A stretch of DNA of 64,000 bases from CAZLYF01 sp964586835 (GCA_964586835.1 CAZPIC010000006.1:33962-97961); one strand, 5' to 3'. Counted from the first letter of the stretch, positions 34,166-43,135 are shown. Made by a program: numbers and translations. The notes: generated by a model from the letters alone, not told the origin.

Positions 34166-34567
34166 TTATACCCTTCTGCGCTTCGGTGGCCGGCAACCGT
34201 TATGCGGGATCGGGGTCACGTCCTTGATCATGGTCACCTCAAGGCCGGCAGTCTGAAGGGAACGAATGGCCGCTTCCCTGCCGGAACCCGGGCCCCTGAC
34301 GAAAACGTCCACGGTACGCAGGCCAAACTCAGTCGCGGCCCTTGCCGCAGTCTCCGCTGCCATCTGCGCTGCGAATGGGGTCGATTTCTTGTTGCCACGA
34401 AAACCCATCCCGCCGGACGACGCCCAGCTAAGGGCGTTGCCCGCTGTATCGGTGATGGTGACAATGGTGTTGTTAAAGGACGACTTGATATGAACGACGC
34501 CGCGCTCCACCAGTTTCTTCTCGCGGCGCTTGCGTGATACTCTCTTCAGACTTGCCTTGGCTGCCAT
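34166..34567 (-). CDS. rpsK: 30S ribosomal protein S11
   Basis: 133-residue platform protein. GVVHIKSSFNNTIVTITDTAGNALSWASSGG and the C-terminal DVTPIPHNGCRPPKRRRV are diagnostic. It lies between rpsM and rpsD. Confidence 0.96.
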   Translation of the reverse strand: MAAKASLKRVSRKRREKKLVERGVVHIKSSFNNTIVTITDTAGNALSWASSGGMGFRGNKKSTPFAAQMAAETAARAATEFGLRTVDVFVRGPGSGREAAIRSLQTAGLEVTMIKDVTPIPHNGCRPPKRRRV

Positions 34568-34628
34568 ACGTTATCTCCTTCGCGCCCGCATGCCCGGGCC
34601 CGGCGCAGCATTCATCGCTTGTTTGTCT

Positions 34629-35012
34629 TTATCTTCCTGACGGCGCCCGCTTTTTGCCGGCCACCTGTCTCTTGGGCCCCTTGCGCGTGCGCGCGTTTTG
34701 TTTCGTATTCTGCCCGCGCACCGGGAGGCTCCTGCGGTGACGGACCCCCCTGTAGCATCCGATCTCGACCAGACGCTTGATATTGAGCGAGATCTCCCTG
34801 CGCAGATCACCCTCAGCCTTCACATGGTGTTCGATGTATTCGCGCAGCTTGCTGATATCTGTTTCGGTAAGATCCTTTACGCGGGTATCCGGGCTGATCT
34901 GTGTTTCAGTCAATATCTTCCGGGATGTAGCCGGCCCGATACCAAAGATATAGGTCAGGCCAACTTCCACGCGTTTCCCTCGGGGCAGGTCAACACCCGC
35001 AATTCGTGCCAT
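34629..35012 (-). CDS. rpsM: 30S ribosomal protein S13
   Basis: 127-residue head protein contacting the P-site tRNA and L5. MARIAGVDLPRGKRVEVGLTYIFGIG and the basic tail RGVRHRRSLPVRGQNTKQNARTRKGP are typical. Confidence 0.96.
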   Translation of the reverse strand: MARIAGVDLPRGKRVEVGLTYIFGIGPATSRKILTETQISPDTRVKDLTETDISKLREYIEHHVKAEGDLRREISLNIKRLVEIGCYRGVRHRRSLPVRGQNTKQNARTRKGPKRQVAGKKRAPSGR

Positions 35013-35127
35013 GCTGTGGTCACACCTCCAAATCGATTCTGCCGGACGCCTCCAAGGGTGAGGGGCGTACAGGTTCTATGCGCAAACCGCGACAAGTGGG
35101 TATCTCAGCATCCGGGCGCATCCGGAT

Positions 35128-35241
35128 TCATCCCTGTCTTTGCTTGTGCTTGGGATTTGCACAGATCACCATGACAATACCCCTGCGCCTGATGATCTTG
35201 CATTTTTCACAGATGGTCTTTACCGATGGGCGGACTTTCAT
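35128..35241 (-). CDS. rpmJ: 50S ribosomal protein L36 (zinc-binding form)
   Basis: 37-residue protein, found by reading the gap between infA and rpsM. It begins MKVRPSVKTICEKCK and ends CANPKHKQRQG. C11, C14, C27 and H32 form the zinc site, so this is the zinc-requiring type. The position after infA and before rpsM is the conserved one. Confidence 0.95.
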   Translation of the reverse strand: MKVRPSVKTICEKCKIIRRRGIVMVICANPKHKQRQG

Positions 35242-35279
35242 GCAGAACCTCCTGAAAACGATCGATGGAACAGGGGCGC

Positions 35280-35501
35280 TCAGGTCTTGCTGCGCCAGGT
35301 GATTCGGCCGCGCGTAAGGTCATAAGGGGAAAGCTCGATGGTCACCCTATCGCCGGGATAGATCCGGATGAAGTTCATCCTCATTTTTCCGGAGATATGC
35401 GCCATAATGCGGTGACCGTTGGGTAATTCAACGGAGAACATCGCGTTTGGCAACGCTTCGACGACCCTTCCCTCAATCTCTATAATATCGCTTTTGGACA
35501 A
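35280..35501 (-). CDS. infA: Translation initiation factor IF-1
   Basis: 73-residue OB-fold factor that binds the ribosomal A site. MSKSDIIEIEGRVVEALPNAMF and IRIYPGDRVTIELSPYDLTRGRITWR are diagnostic. I prefer the TTG at 35501, which lies 9 bases after AAGGAGG and gives the usual MSK start. A GTG at 35507 would add two residues but leaves only 3 bases of spacing. The gene overlaps the preceding KOW-domain gene. Confidence 0.94.
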   Translation of the reverse strand: MSKSDIIEIEGRVVEALPNAMFSVELPNGHRIMAHISGKMRMNFIRIYPGDRVTIELSPYDLTRGRITWRSKT

Positions 35502-35812
35502 ACGCACGGCCCTCCTTCGTCGGCAACTCTGTCAGTCTGTTTTCTCTCCTCAATCGCCCGCAGGATGGCCTTTCGAAGGTCGCTGTCGTTCAGCCTTCCG
35601 GTATCAAGGAGCGTGATGATGTCAGCGAGCTCGTATCCGATGGGCCGGAGGTGCTTCCTGCGCTTTTTCTTCGGCCGTTCCAGCTTTCGCAGATCTCCGT
35701 CGCAGATCATGACAAAATCAGCGTCCACCTCATATAATACCACAAACACCCTGTCTTTGTCACGACCTTTTTTCGAAACCGCAAGGATCCCCTTGCGTAA
35801 AGCAGGTTTCAC
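35480..35812 (-). CDS. KOW-domain RNA-binding protein (L14e-like)
   Basis: 110-residue protein found between map and infA in many Clostridia. The KOW part reads LRKGILAVSKKGRDKDRVFVVLYE and DADFVMICDGDLRKLERPKKKRRKHLRP. The role is unknown; ribosome or RNA binding is inferred from the domain. It starts with GTG directly after the map stop codon (TGA-GTG) and overlaps infA by 22-28 bases depending on the infA start. The tail (VADEGGPCVCPKAIL) is encoded in that overlap. Confidence 0.85.
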   Translation of the reverse strand: MKPALRKGILAVSKKGRDKDRVFVVLYEVDADFVMICDGDLRKLERPKKKRRKHLRPIGYELADIITLLDTGRLNDSDLRKAILRAIEERKQTDRVADEGGPCVCPKAIL

Positions 35813-36610
35813 TCAGGCCCCCGCATCCGCGCCGGATCCATCCTGAGGCGCAAAGCTGTAGCCGGGCAGCGTGAGAATCTCGGGCAGGCCTTCCGTAATC
35901 GCGATGGTATGCTCGTAATGGGAGCAGGGGGACCGGTCACGGGTCACAACCGTCCAACCATCCTCTTTCTCAAACACCTGCCAGGCCCCCAGGGAGATCA
36001 TGGGCTCTACAGCCAGGGTCATACCGCGCCGCAGCCTTAGGCCGCGGCCAGGCTCCCCAACATTGGGCACGGAGGGGTCTTCATGCAGCTCTCTCCCGAT
36101 ACCGTGTCCCGTCAATGCCCGGATGACCCCATAGCCGTGCTGCTCGGCCAGGCGCTGCACAGCGTGGCCGATGTCCCCGATTCTGTTTCCTTCGACAGCG
36201 GCCCTGGCTGCTGAGAAAAAGCAGGCTTCCGTCACTTGAATCAGGCGCTGCAGTTCAGGCCTGATCTCTCCAACTCCCAGGGTAAAGGCGCTGTCAGCAT
36301 GCCACCCATCCAGGATCAATCCGCAGTCAACGCTGACAAGGCTCCCTTCCCTAAAATAGACCTCCGGCGACGGGATGCCGTGCACCACCTCACTGTCGAT
36401 GGAAACACAGATGGAAGCAGGGTATCCGCGGTAATTGAGAAAGGAGGGGGTCGCTCCCGCCTGGCGGATCATCTCTTCCGCGCACGCGTTTACGGCAGCG
36501 GTCGAGACACCCACTCGAATCTCATCCCGGATCCGACCCATGACTCCGTGGAGGAGGTGTCCGGCCCTTCTCATTCCCGCGATCTGCGCGTCGCTCTTGA
36601 TCGTGGTCAT
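35813..36610 (-). CDS. map: Methionine aminopeptidase, type I
   Basis: 265-residue dimetal enzyme removing the initiator methionine. The metal ligands are all visible: VDCG (D), HADSAFT (D), GHGIGRELHE (H), AVEPM (E) and EHTIAI (E). The chain carries a short extra C-terminal tail after ITEGLPEILTLPG. The start overlaps the adk stop by 4 bases (ATGA). Confidence 0.96.
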   Translation of the reverse strand: MTTIKSDAQIAGMRRAGHLLHGVMGRIRDEIRVGVSTAAVNACAEEMIRQAGATPSFLNYRGYPASICVSIDSEVVHGIPSPEVYFREGSLVSVDCGLILDGWHADSAFTLGVGEIRPELQRLIQVTEACFFSAARAAVEGNRIGDIGHAVQRLAEQHGYGVIRALTGHGIGRELHEDPSVPNVGEPGRGLRLRRGMTLAVEPMISLGAWQVFEKEDGWTVVTRDRSPCSHYEHTIAITEGLPEILTLPGYSFAPQDGSGADAGA

Positions 36611-37239
36611 TTCTGCTTGATCCCCAGCGCCTCAAGTACTCCTTGAAAGTTATCTTCCAGCTCTCCCAGAGCCGAAACCGTTGTGAGAAGTCCCTTCCCG
36701 CGATAATAGCTGATCAGGGGTTCTGTCTGTGCGCGGTACACCCTCAGCCTGTTGCGAATGGTCTCCGGCCGGTCATCCTCCCGGATGACCAGTTCTGCGC
36801 CGCATACGGGGCAGGTCAGCGGATCTGCCAGCGTACTGCGGCGAAAAACCCCGCCACAGACCGGACAGATTCTCCTCCCAGAGAGCCTTTCCATGATCAC
36901 CTCATCGGGCAATTCCAGGTTGAGCACGGCATCCACCTGGATGATCTCATCCAGGGCTTCAGCCTGTGCCAGCGTCCGTGGAAACCCGTCCAGGATGAAC
37001 CCGCCCTCGCAGTCGGGCTGCGCTATTCTTTCGCGCACCATCTCCACCACAACCTCATCCGGCACTAAAAGTCCGGCATCGATATAGCACCGCGCCTCCC
37101 TCCCGAGCGCTGTTCCCTCCCGCATGGCGGCGCGCAACATGTTCCCCGTGGAAATCTGCGGGATAGACAAGAGCTCCATCAACCTCAATGCACGGGTTCC
37201 CTTGCCCGCACCTGGGGGGCCAAGGATCACAAGCTTCAC
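36607..37239 (-). CDS. adk: Adenylate kinase (zinc-lid type)
   Basis: 210-residue enzyme interconverting AMP, ADP and ATP. GPPGAGKGT (7-15) is the P-loop. GFPRTLAQAEAL and the LID with two CxxC pairs (ICPVCGGVF ... LTCPVCGAEL) show a zinc-binding lid, as in Gram-positives. The LID is a little shorter than in Bacillus. Confidence 0.96.
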   Translation of the reverse strand: MKLVILGPPGAGKGTRALRLMELLSIPQISTGNMLRAAMREGTALGREARCYIDAGLLVPDEVVVEMVRERIAQPDCEGGFILDGFPRTLAQAEALDEIIQVDAVLNLELPDEVIMERLSGRRICPVCGGVFRRSTLADPLTCPVCGAELVIREDDRPETIRNRLRVYRAQTEPLISYYRGKGLLTTVSALGELEDNFQGVLEALGIKQK

Positions 37240-37280
37240 TGCGCCTCCCCTCCTGAGCTTTCCCGATCAGGAAGCCAGGC

Positions 37281-38579
37281 TCAAAGAAAACCCTTGTAGT
37301 TGCGCATCACCAGGTTGGCTTCGATCTGCCGTACCGTCTCCAGCGCCACGCTGACAGCGATCAGGATAGAGGAGGCAGCAAAGGGAATCTGCATGTTCTG
37401 CCAGACGGACAACACGGTAGGGAGCGTCGCCAGAAGGGCCAGAAACAGCGCGGAGAACAGCGTCAGCCTCTTGGAGATCCTGGCCAGGTAGTCCACCGTG
37501 TTCCTGCCCGACCGGATGCCAGGGATATTGCCGCCCTGCTGCTGAATGTTTTTAGCGATATCCTGAGGGTTGAAGCTGATGGAGGCGTAAAAATAGGTAA
37601 ACGCAACGATTAGCAGGGCTGTGATGCCCAGGTAGAGGGGAGACCGCTGCTGCATGTAAGTGTTCCACCACTTATACACACCACTGGATGTCCCCATCAT
37701 CGCGATCACCGTCCCTGGGAAAGCCATGAACGAATAAGCAAAGATCAGGGGCAGGACGCCGACGGACACAATTTTCATCGGGATATGGGTCGATTGGCCG
37801 CCGTACATCTTGCGGCCCACTACGCGCTTTGCGTACTGCACAGGGATGCGCCTTTCCCCCATATCGATAAAGGTCACGATGGCAATGATCGCAAGCGCTG
37901 TCACGATGAGGATGAGAAACTGCACTACCGTCGTATTGTAGGCGGTGATGCCCAGCACATCGGTAAAGGCGGTCAGAAGGCCATTGAACAGGTTTGAGAT
38001 AATCCCCGCGAAGATCAGGAGCGAGATGCCGTTGCCAATGCCGTTTTGGGTGACGCGCTCACCGATCCACATGGCCAGTGAGGTTCCCCCTGCCATGACC
38101 ACGCCGATGGAGAGCAGCCCGAAAAAGTTGTTGTACGCTGGAAGGATCACCCTGTCTCCACTGCTTGTCGGAGAGGCATTCAGGCCGCCGATAATGCCGA
38201 TGGACTGGACGGCTGCCAGGCCTACCGTAGCAAACCTTGTGATGCGGTTGATCTTCTCCTTCCCCTCTTCGCCGCCTTCCTTTTGCAGGCGCTCCAGGGC
38301 AGGAATGGCAATCGTCAGAAGCTGGAGAATGATGCTTGCGTTGATATAGGGCGTGATCCCCATGGCCATCAGCGTCATTTGGCTGAAGGAGTTACCTGTC
38401 ATCATGTTCACAAGGCCCAGCAGGTCAAACTGGCCCGAAACCTCGCGCACCACACTTGCATTGATGCCCGGAACCGGAATGACACTGACAAGACGGAACA
38501 CCAGAAGCATCATGAAAGTGTACAGGATCTTCTTCTTCAGCTCCGGGACCTTCCACGCATTCCTGATCGTTTCCCACAT
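37281..38579 (-). CDS. secY: Protein translocase subunit SecY
   Basis: 432-residue channel subunit with ten membrane segments. MWETIRNAWKVPELKKKILYTFMMLLVFR is the usual N-terminus, PVPGINASVVREV and the later IRSGRNTVDYLARIS are family landmarks. The ATG at 38579 starts one base after the rplO stop codon. The frame extends upstream only within rplO. Confidence 0.96.
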   Translation of the reverse strand: MWETIRNAWKVPELKKKILYTFMMLLVFRLVSVIPVPGINASVVREVSGQFDLLGLVNMMTGNSFSQMTLMAMGITPYINASIILQLLTIAIPALERLQKEGGEEGKEKINRITRFATVGLAAVQSIGIIGGLNASPTSSGDRVILPAYNNFFGLLSIGVVMAGGTSLAMWIGERVTQNGIGNGISLLIFAGIISNLFNGLLTAFTDVLGITAYNTTVVQFLILIVTALAIIAIVTFIDMGERRIPVQYAKRVVGRKMYGGQSTHIPMKIVSVGVLPLIFAYSFMAFPGTVIAMMGTSSGVYKWWNTYMQQRSPLYLGITALLIVAFTYFYASISFNPQDIAKNIQQQGGNIPGIRSGRNTVDYLARISKRLTLFSALFLALLATLPTVLSVWQNMQIPFAASSILIAVSVALETVRQIEANLVMRNYKGFL

Positions 38580-38580
38580 C

Positions 38581-39021
38581 CTACAGCACCTCCGCCTTCC
38601 CGCCGACAGCCTCGATCTTCTCTTTGGCGGAAGCGGTAAACTTGTCGGCACGGACCGTCAGTTTCTTGGTGAGTTCCCCGTTGCCGAGGATCTTGACGCC
38701 ACTTCGAAGCTTCCTGACAAGGCCCGTCGCCTTGAGGAGTTCCACGGTCACGTTGGTATTTTCATCAAACGCTTCCAGGTCCGACACGTTCACGATGGCA
38801 TATTCCTTTCTGAATATGTTCGTGAAGCCTCCTTTGGGAAGGCGCCTCGTCAAGGGCATCTGCCCGCCTTCGAAGCCCGGGGCTTTCCCGCCGCCAGACC
38901 TGGCCTTGGCACCCTTGTGTCCCTTGCCGCTGGTCTTTCCAAAGCCCGATCCAACACCGCGACCAAGGCGCTTACGAACGGCCGTGGAGCCGGGCGCGGG
39001 TCTTAACTCATGCAACTCCAT
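38581..39021 (-). CDS. rplO: 50S ribosomal protein L15
   Basis: 146-residue protein. MELHELRPAPGSTAVRKRLGRGVGSGFGKTSGKGHKGAKAR-type glycine/basic N-terminus and FEGGQMPLTRRLPKGGF are diagnostic. Confidence 0.96.
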   Translation of the reverse strand: MELHELRPAPGSTAVRKRLGRGVGSGFGKTSGKGHKGAKARSGGGKAPGFEGGQMPLTRRLPKGGFTNIFRKEYAIVNVSDLEAFDENTNVTVELLKATGLVRKLRSGVKILGNGELTKKLTVRADKFTASAKEKIEAVGGKAEVL

Positions 39022-39032
39022 GGGCTTCCTCC

Positions 39033-39215
39033 TTAGTTGTCGATCTCTTCAACCTTGATCATGTGCCTCACCCTGAAGATCTGGCCGCGGACACAGGGAT
39101 TGTCTTCTCGGACAACCGTCTGCCCGATCTTTCGAAGTCCAAGCGCTCTGACCGTGTCAATCTGCTTCTGAAGACTGGAGATAGGCGATCTGATCAACGT
39201 GACTTTCAACTTCAT
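39033..39215 (-). CDS. rpmD: 50S ribosomal protein L30
   Basis: 60-residue protein. MKLKVTLIRSPISSLQKQIDTVRALGLRKIGQ and the ending MIKVEEIDN are typical. The ATG at 39215 is preceded by GAAAGAG. The frame is open further upstream but within rpsE. Confidence 0.95.
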   Translation of the reverse strand: MKLKVTLIRSPISSLQKQIDTVRALGLRKIGQTVVREDNPCVRGQIFRVRHMIKVEEIDN

Positions 39216-39225
39216 GTCTCTTTCC

Positions 39226-39726
39226 TCATCCCAGGATTTCTTCCACGGTCTTTCCGCGCATCCTGGCAACTTGTTCGGCAGAGCGGAGCAGCTTAAGGCC
39301 TTCGATGGTCGCCTTGACCGTGTTAATGGGATTGCTTGTCCCATAGCTCTTCGTGCGGACATCCTTGACCCCTGCCAGTTCTAAGACGGCTCTGGCCGCC
39401 CCTCCTGCGATCACGCCTGTCCCTTCTTGTGCGGGAAGCAAAATGACTTTTCCAGTCCCGAAATAACCCGTGATCTGGTGTGGAATGGTTGTCCCGGCAA
39501 GGGGAACCGTTACAAGGTGTTTCTTCGCGTTCTCGACAGCCTTACGGATCGCCTCGGGGATCTCTGCTGCCTTTCCCATCCCGGCGCCGACACGACCGCT
39601 GCCGTCCCCGACGACCATCAGGGCTGAAAAGCGGAAATTACGCCCTCCCTTGACAACCTTCACGACGCGGTTGATCGCCACCAGCTTTTCCTTAAACTCA
39701 CTGGACTGTTCGTCTCTGCGCTGCAT
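39226..39726 (-). CDS. rpsE: 30S ribosomal protein S5
   Basis: 166-residue protein important for decoding accuracy. KLVAINRVVKVVKGGRNFRFSALMVVGDGSGRVG is the double-stranded RNA-binding part, GTGVIAGGAARAVLELAGVKDV the C-terminal domain. The ATG at 39726 has AGGAGG 10 bases upstream. An ATG at 39747 overlapping the rplR stop is an alternative. Confidence 0.95.
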   Translation of the reverse strand: MQRRDEQSSEFKEKLVAINRVVKVVKGGRNFRFSALMVVGDGSGRVGAGMGKAAEIPEAIRKAVENAKKHLVTVPLAGTTIPHQITGYFGTGKVILLPAQEGTGVIAGGAARAVLELAGVKDVRTKSYGTSNPINTVKATIEGLKLLRSAEQVARMRGKTVEEILG

Positions 39727-39743
39727 CTTGTGCATTCCTCCTG

Positions 39744-40112
39744 TCAAAACTTGAGCCCGGCTTCGCGGGCGCCTTCAGCCAGAGAGGCGACACGCCCAGT
39801 GTAAACATAGCCCCCGCGATCAAACACAACCTGGCTGATGCCGGCCTGAAGCGCGCGTTCCGCAACGGTTTTACCTACCAGTTTCGACGCGGCCGTCTTG
39901 TCAAGCCCCGCGAGCCGTTCCTTGAGAGACGGGTCCATGGAAGAAGCGGATACGAGGGTCGTCCCCTTCGTGTCGTCTATGACCTGAGCGTAAATGAACC
40001 GATTGCTCCTAAACACATTCAGACGCGGCATGCCGGGTGTGCCGCCGATCTTTTTGCGGACGCGCGCATGCCGGACCAGCCGTAATTCGTTGCGATCGCG
40101 CTTGTTAAACAT
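39744..40112 (-). CDS. rplR: 50S ribosomal protein L18
   Basis: 122-residue 5S rRNA-binding protein. RLVRHARVRKKIGGTPGMPRLNVFRSNRFIYAQVIDD and the C-terminal VVFDRGGYVYTGRVASLAEGAREAGLKF are diagnostic. Confidence 0.96.
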   Translation of the reverse strand: MFNKRDRNELRLVRHARVRKKIGGTPGMPRLNVFRSNRFIYAQVIDDTKGTTLVSASSMDPSLKERLAGLDKTAASKLVGKTVAERALQAGISQVVFDRGGYVYTGRVASLAEGAREAGLKF

Positions 40113-40130
40113 CCGACGTCACTCCCCTTT

Positions 40131-40673
40131 CTATCTGTTGCCGGACTTGCCTTCCTTGCGGCGAATCTGTTCATCCTTGTATCTGATGCCCTTCCCGAGA
40201 TAGGGCTCGGGCTTCCTGGTAGCGCGTATGTCGGCAGCCAGGTTTCCCACAACCTGTTTGTCAATGCCGCTGACCACGATCTGTGTCGGCGTGGGCGTCG
40301 CGAAACTGACGCCCTCCGGCGCCTTAAAAACCACCGGATGAGAGTATCCGACGCTCAGCGTCAGCACCCCGCCCTCTGACACAGCCCGGTAACCCGTGCC
40401 CACCAGTTCCAGCGTCTTTTCGAAACCACTTGTGACCCCGATCACCATGTTATGGATCAAAGAGCGATACAGACCATGCATGGCTTTGTGGGGCTTCGCG
40501 TCGCTCGGGCGGTCAAACGTGAGCCATCCGTCCTCCTGCTTGAGGCTGATGTCCCGGTGCACAGCCTGGATGAGCTTGCCCCTGGGCCCGCTGACAACCA
40601 CGGTATTATCCTCACCGACTGTCACTGTCACTTCCTGTGGCAGTTTGATCGGCAGCTTTCCGATGCGAGACAT
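40131..40673 (-). CDS. rplF: 50S ribosomal protein L6
   Basis: 180-residue protein. MSRIGKLPIKLPQEVTVTV opens the first domain, VTSGFEKTLELVGTGYRAV bridges the two halves, and the C-terminal RKPEPYLGKGIRYKDEQIRRKEGKSG is diagnostic. Confidence 0.96.
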   Translation of the reverse strand: MSRIGKLPIKLPQEVTVTVGEDNTVVVSGPRGKLIQAVHRDISLKQEDGWLTFDRPSDAKPHKAMHGLYRSLIHNMVIGVTSGFEKTLELVGTGYRAVSEGGVLTLSVGYSHPVVFKAPEGVSFATPTPTQIVVSGIDKQVVGNLAADIRATRKPEPYLGKGIRYKDEQIRRKEGKSGNR

Positions 40674-40698
40674 GCTTGTACCTCCAATGCCGAATCAT

Positions 40699-41100
40699 TC
40701 ACCAGATATAGGCCAGCACTTCACCGCCCAGTTTATCCCCACGGGCTTTTTTATCCGTCATCAGCCCCCTGGACGTAGAAATAATCGCGACGCCCAGTCC
40801 ACCCAGCACCCTGGGCAGGTCCTCGCATTGGGCATAGATGCGCAGCCCCGGCTTGCTGATCCGTTTCAAGCCGGCAATGACCGGCTGTCCCTTTCCATCC
40901 ATGTACTTCAGCGTGATCTTGATCCGCCCCTGGAGCCCGTCGTCAATCCTCTCAAACGCCTTGATATACCCTTCGTCCAGCAGGATGCGCGCGATGGCCC
41001 TTTTGATGTTGCTCGCGGGGATGACCACCGTATCATGCTTGGCGATCTGCGCGTTGCGGATGCGGGTCAGCATGTCGGCGATGGGATCGTTCATTGCCAT
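40699..41100 (-). CDS. rpsH: 30S ribosomal protein S8
   Basis: 133-residue 16S rRNA-binding protein. DPIADMLTRIRNAQIAKHDTV at the N-terminus and GVAIISTSRGLMTDKKARGDKLGGEVLAYIW at the C-terminus are diagnostic. S8 represses the spc operon in E. coli; I saw no such target here. Confidence 0.96.
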   Translation of the reverse strand: MAMNDPIADMLTRIRNAQIAKHDTVVIPASNIKRAIARILLDEGYIKAFERIDDGLQGRIKITLKYMDGKGQPVIAGLKRISKPGLRIYAQCEDLPRVLGGLGVAIISTSRGLMTDKKARGDKLGGEVLAYIW

Positions 41101-41130
41101 GATATCTCCTCCTTCTGCGCGGCCCCGTTC

Positions 41131-41316
41131 TTACCAGCTTGCCTTGCGGACGCCAGGGATCTGACCCTTGTAGGCCAGTTCTCTGAAGCAAATACGGCAA
41201 ACCCCATAGCGGCGCAGCACTGAATGCGGCCTTCCGCAAAGGCGGCAACGGGTATAGGCGCGGGTGGAATACTTCGCGGGGCGCTTCTGTCTAACGATCT
41301 GACTGGTTTTTGCCAT
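41131..41316 (-). CDS. rpsN: 30S ribosomal protein S14, type Z (zinc)
   Basis: 61-residue short form with the zinc site CRLCGRPHSVLRRYGVCRICF (two CxxC pairs) and the C-terminal ELAYKGQIPGVRKASW. Confidence 0.96.
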   Translation of the reverse strand: MAKTSQIVRQKRPAKYSTRAYTRCRLCGRPHSVLRRYGVCRICFRELAYKGQIPGVRKASW

Positions 41317-41330
41317 GGTTCCGCCTTCCT

Positions 41331-41876
41331 TTACTGTTGTGCAAACGGCATGCCGAGCAGGCTCAGGAGTTCCTTCGCTTCCTCGTCGGTCTTAGCGGTC
41401 GTTACAAATATCATCTCCATGCCGCGGATTTTTTCGACCTTGTCGTAGTTGATCTCCGGGAATATGAGCTGTTCGCGAACGCCGAGCGCAAAGTTGCCCC
41501 GCCCGTCAAAGGCATTGGGGGACACCCCCCGGAAATCCCGGACGCGGGGCAGGTCGATGCTGATGAGCTTGTCCACGAATTCTTCCATCCGACTTCCCCT
41601 GAGGGTAACCTTCGCGCCCACATTCATCCCTTCGCGGAGCTTGAAGTTGGCGATCGATTTCTTTGCTTTGGTCACCATGGGTTTCTGGCCGGATATCAAG
41701 CTGAGTTCCTCCACTGCCGATTCAAGCAGCTTGGCGTTGTCCTTGCAGTCCCCCAAGCCCATATTCACGACCACTTTGGCCAAGCGGGGCACTTCCATTG
41801 GATTCTTGTAGCCAAACTTCTGCTGCAGGGCAGGCATAACCTCGCTTAAGTACTTCTGTTTCAGACGGGTGGGCAT
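41331..41876 (-). CDS. rplE: 50S ribosomal protein L5
   Basis: 181-residue 5S rRNA-binding protein. LKQKYLSEVMPALQQKFGYKNPMEVPRLAKVVVNMGLG and DLPRVRDFRGVSPNAFDGRGNFALGVREQLIFPEI are diagnostic (key residues). The ATG at 41876 has AGGAGGAG 7 bases upstream; an ATG at 41894 adds six residues. Confidence 0.95.
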   Translation of the reverse strand: MPTRLKQKYLSEVMPALQQKFGYKNPMEVPRLAKVVVNMGLGDCKDNAKLLESAVEELSLISGQKPMVTKAKKSIANFKLREGMNVGAKVTLRGSRMEEFVDKLISIDLPRVRDFRGVSPNAFDGRGNFALGVREQLIFPEINYDKVEKIRGMEMIFVTTAKTDEEAKELLSLLGMPFAQQ

Positions 41877-41893
41877 CTGCCGTCTCCTCCTCA

Positions 41894-42211
41894 TTAATCA
41901 ATCTGTTCGCCGCATTTTTTGCATACGCGGATCTTTTTCCCGTCTTCAAGCCTCTTCACCCCGGCCCTGGAGGGCCGGCCGCATTTCTGGCATACCAGCA
42001 TGACATTGCTGGCATCGATGGCGGATTCCTTATGGATAATGCCGCCCGGCTGTCCCTGCTGCCTGGACTTCATGTGCTTGGTCACCATGGCGACCCCTTC
42101 AACGGTGACCCGCCCGGCACCAGGGTTCACTGCGATCACCTTGCTCTTTTTGCCTTTGTCCTTGCCGGTGATGACAATGACCTCATCCTTCGTTTTGACA
42201 TGAACCTTCAT
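41894..42211 (-). CDS. rplX: 50S ribosomal protein L24
   Basis: 105-residue assembly-initiating protein. The KOW domain reads KDEVIVITGKDKGKKSKVIAVNPGAGRVTVEG. The C-terminus has two CxxC pairs (CQKCGRPSR ... CKKCGEQID), the zinc-ribbon form common in Clostridia. Confidence 0.96.
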   Translation of the reverse strand: MKVHVKTKDEVIVITGKDKGKKSKVIAVNPGAGRVTVEGVAMVTKHMKSRQQGQPGGIIHKESAIDASNVMLVCQKCGRPSRAGVKRLEDGKKIRVCKKCGEQID

Positions 42212-42222
42212 TCGCGTTCCTC

Positions 42223-42591
42223 CTACAGCACTTCCGGCGCGAGCGAAACGATCTTCATGAAGTCCTTTTCGCGCAGCTCACGGGCCACGGGACCGAAGAT
42301 ACGTGTCCCACGGGGCTGTCTGTCATCATTGACAATCACTGCCGCATTGTCGTCAAAGCGGATATAGCTGCCATCGGAGCGCCGTTTCTGTTTCGCCACC
42401 CTGACGATCACAGCCCTGACGACGTCACCCTTTTTGACCTGTCCCCCCGGAGCGGCGTTCTTAACGCTTGCCACGATGATATCGCCGACGGAGCCGCTAC
42501 GGCGAAACGACCCACCCAGGACGCGGATGCACATGATTTCCTTTGCGCCGGAGTTATCGGCAACCTTCAGCCGCGTTTGTGGCTGTATCAT
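42223..42591 (-). CDS. rplN: 50S ribosomal protein L14
   Basis: 122-residue protein at the subunit interface and the docking site of RsfS, which is encoded elsewhere in this window. MIQPQTRLKVADNSGAKEIMCIRVLGG and FGPVARELREKDFMKIVSLAPEVL are diagnostic. Confidence 0.97.
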   Translation of the reverse strand: MIQPQTRLKVADNSGAKEIMCIRVLGGSFRRSGSVGDIIVASVKNAAPGGQVKKGDVVRAVIVRVAKQKRRSDGSYIRFDDNAAVIVNDDRQPRGTRIFGPVARELREKDFMKIVSLAPEVL

Positions 42592-42652
42592 GATCAGGGT
42601 ACCTCCTTAAACGATGTTCCCTCGTTCGCCCTGTGCCAGGCGATCGGCGCTG

Positions 42653-42916
42653 TCATTTCGCCTTCTTGAGGATGTCTATCAGCCGCCAGCGTTTCTCCCG
42701 GGACAACGGGCGGGTTTCCATGATCGTGACGGTATCGCCAATGCCGCAGGAGTTGTTTTCATCGTGGGCCTTAAGCTTGCTTGTGCGCTTGATGTATTTT
42801 CCGTACAGAGGGTGCTTGACGCGCCTGTTGACGGACACGACGATCGTCTTGTCCATCTTGTCGCTGACCACGACACCGACCCTCGTCTTACGCAGTCCCC
42901 TTTGTTCTGATGGCAT
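42653..42916 (-). CDS. rpsQ: 30S ribosomal protein S17
   Basis: 87-residue 16S rRNA-binding protein. RGLRKTRVGVVVSDKMDKTIVVSVNRRVKHPLYGKYIKR is diagnostic. The ATG at 42916 has GGGAG 8 bases upstream; the frame extends 18 bases further. Confidence 0.95.
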   Translation of the reverse strand: MPSEQRGLRKTRVGVVVSDKMDKTIVVSVNRRVKHPLYGKYIKRTSKLKAHDENNSCGIGDTVTIMETRPLSREKRWRLIDILKKAK

Positions 42917-42943
42917 AAGAATAACTCCCTTCACGGCTCTGTG

Positions 42944-43135
42944 CTATTTGTTCAGTTTCTGTGTCTGAACGGTCAAGGCCCGGGCGATCTCCCGCCTGAC
43001 CTGGGATATCTGCATCGTATTCTCAAGCTGTCCCGTCGCAAGCTTGAACCTCAGATTGAACAGCTCGGCCTTGAGGTCGGCGATTTTCGCATTCAGCTCC
43101 TCAGGTTTCATGGCCGAAAACTCGCTCACCTTCAT
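42944..43135 (-). CDS. rpmC: 50S ribosomal protein L29
   Basis: 63-residue protein near the exit tunnel. LNAKIADLKAELFNLRFKLATGQLENTMQISQVRREIARA is the family pattern. It overlaps rplP by 4 bases. Confidence 0.96.
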   Translation of the reverse strand: MKVSEFSAMKPEELNAKIADLKAELFNLRFKLATGQLENTMQISQVRREIARALTVQTQKLNK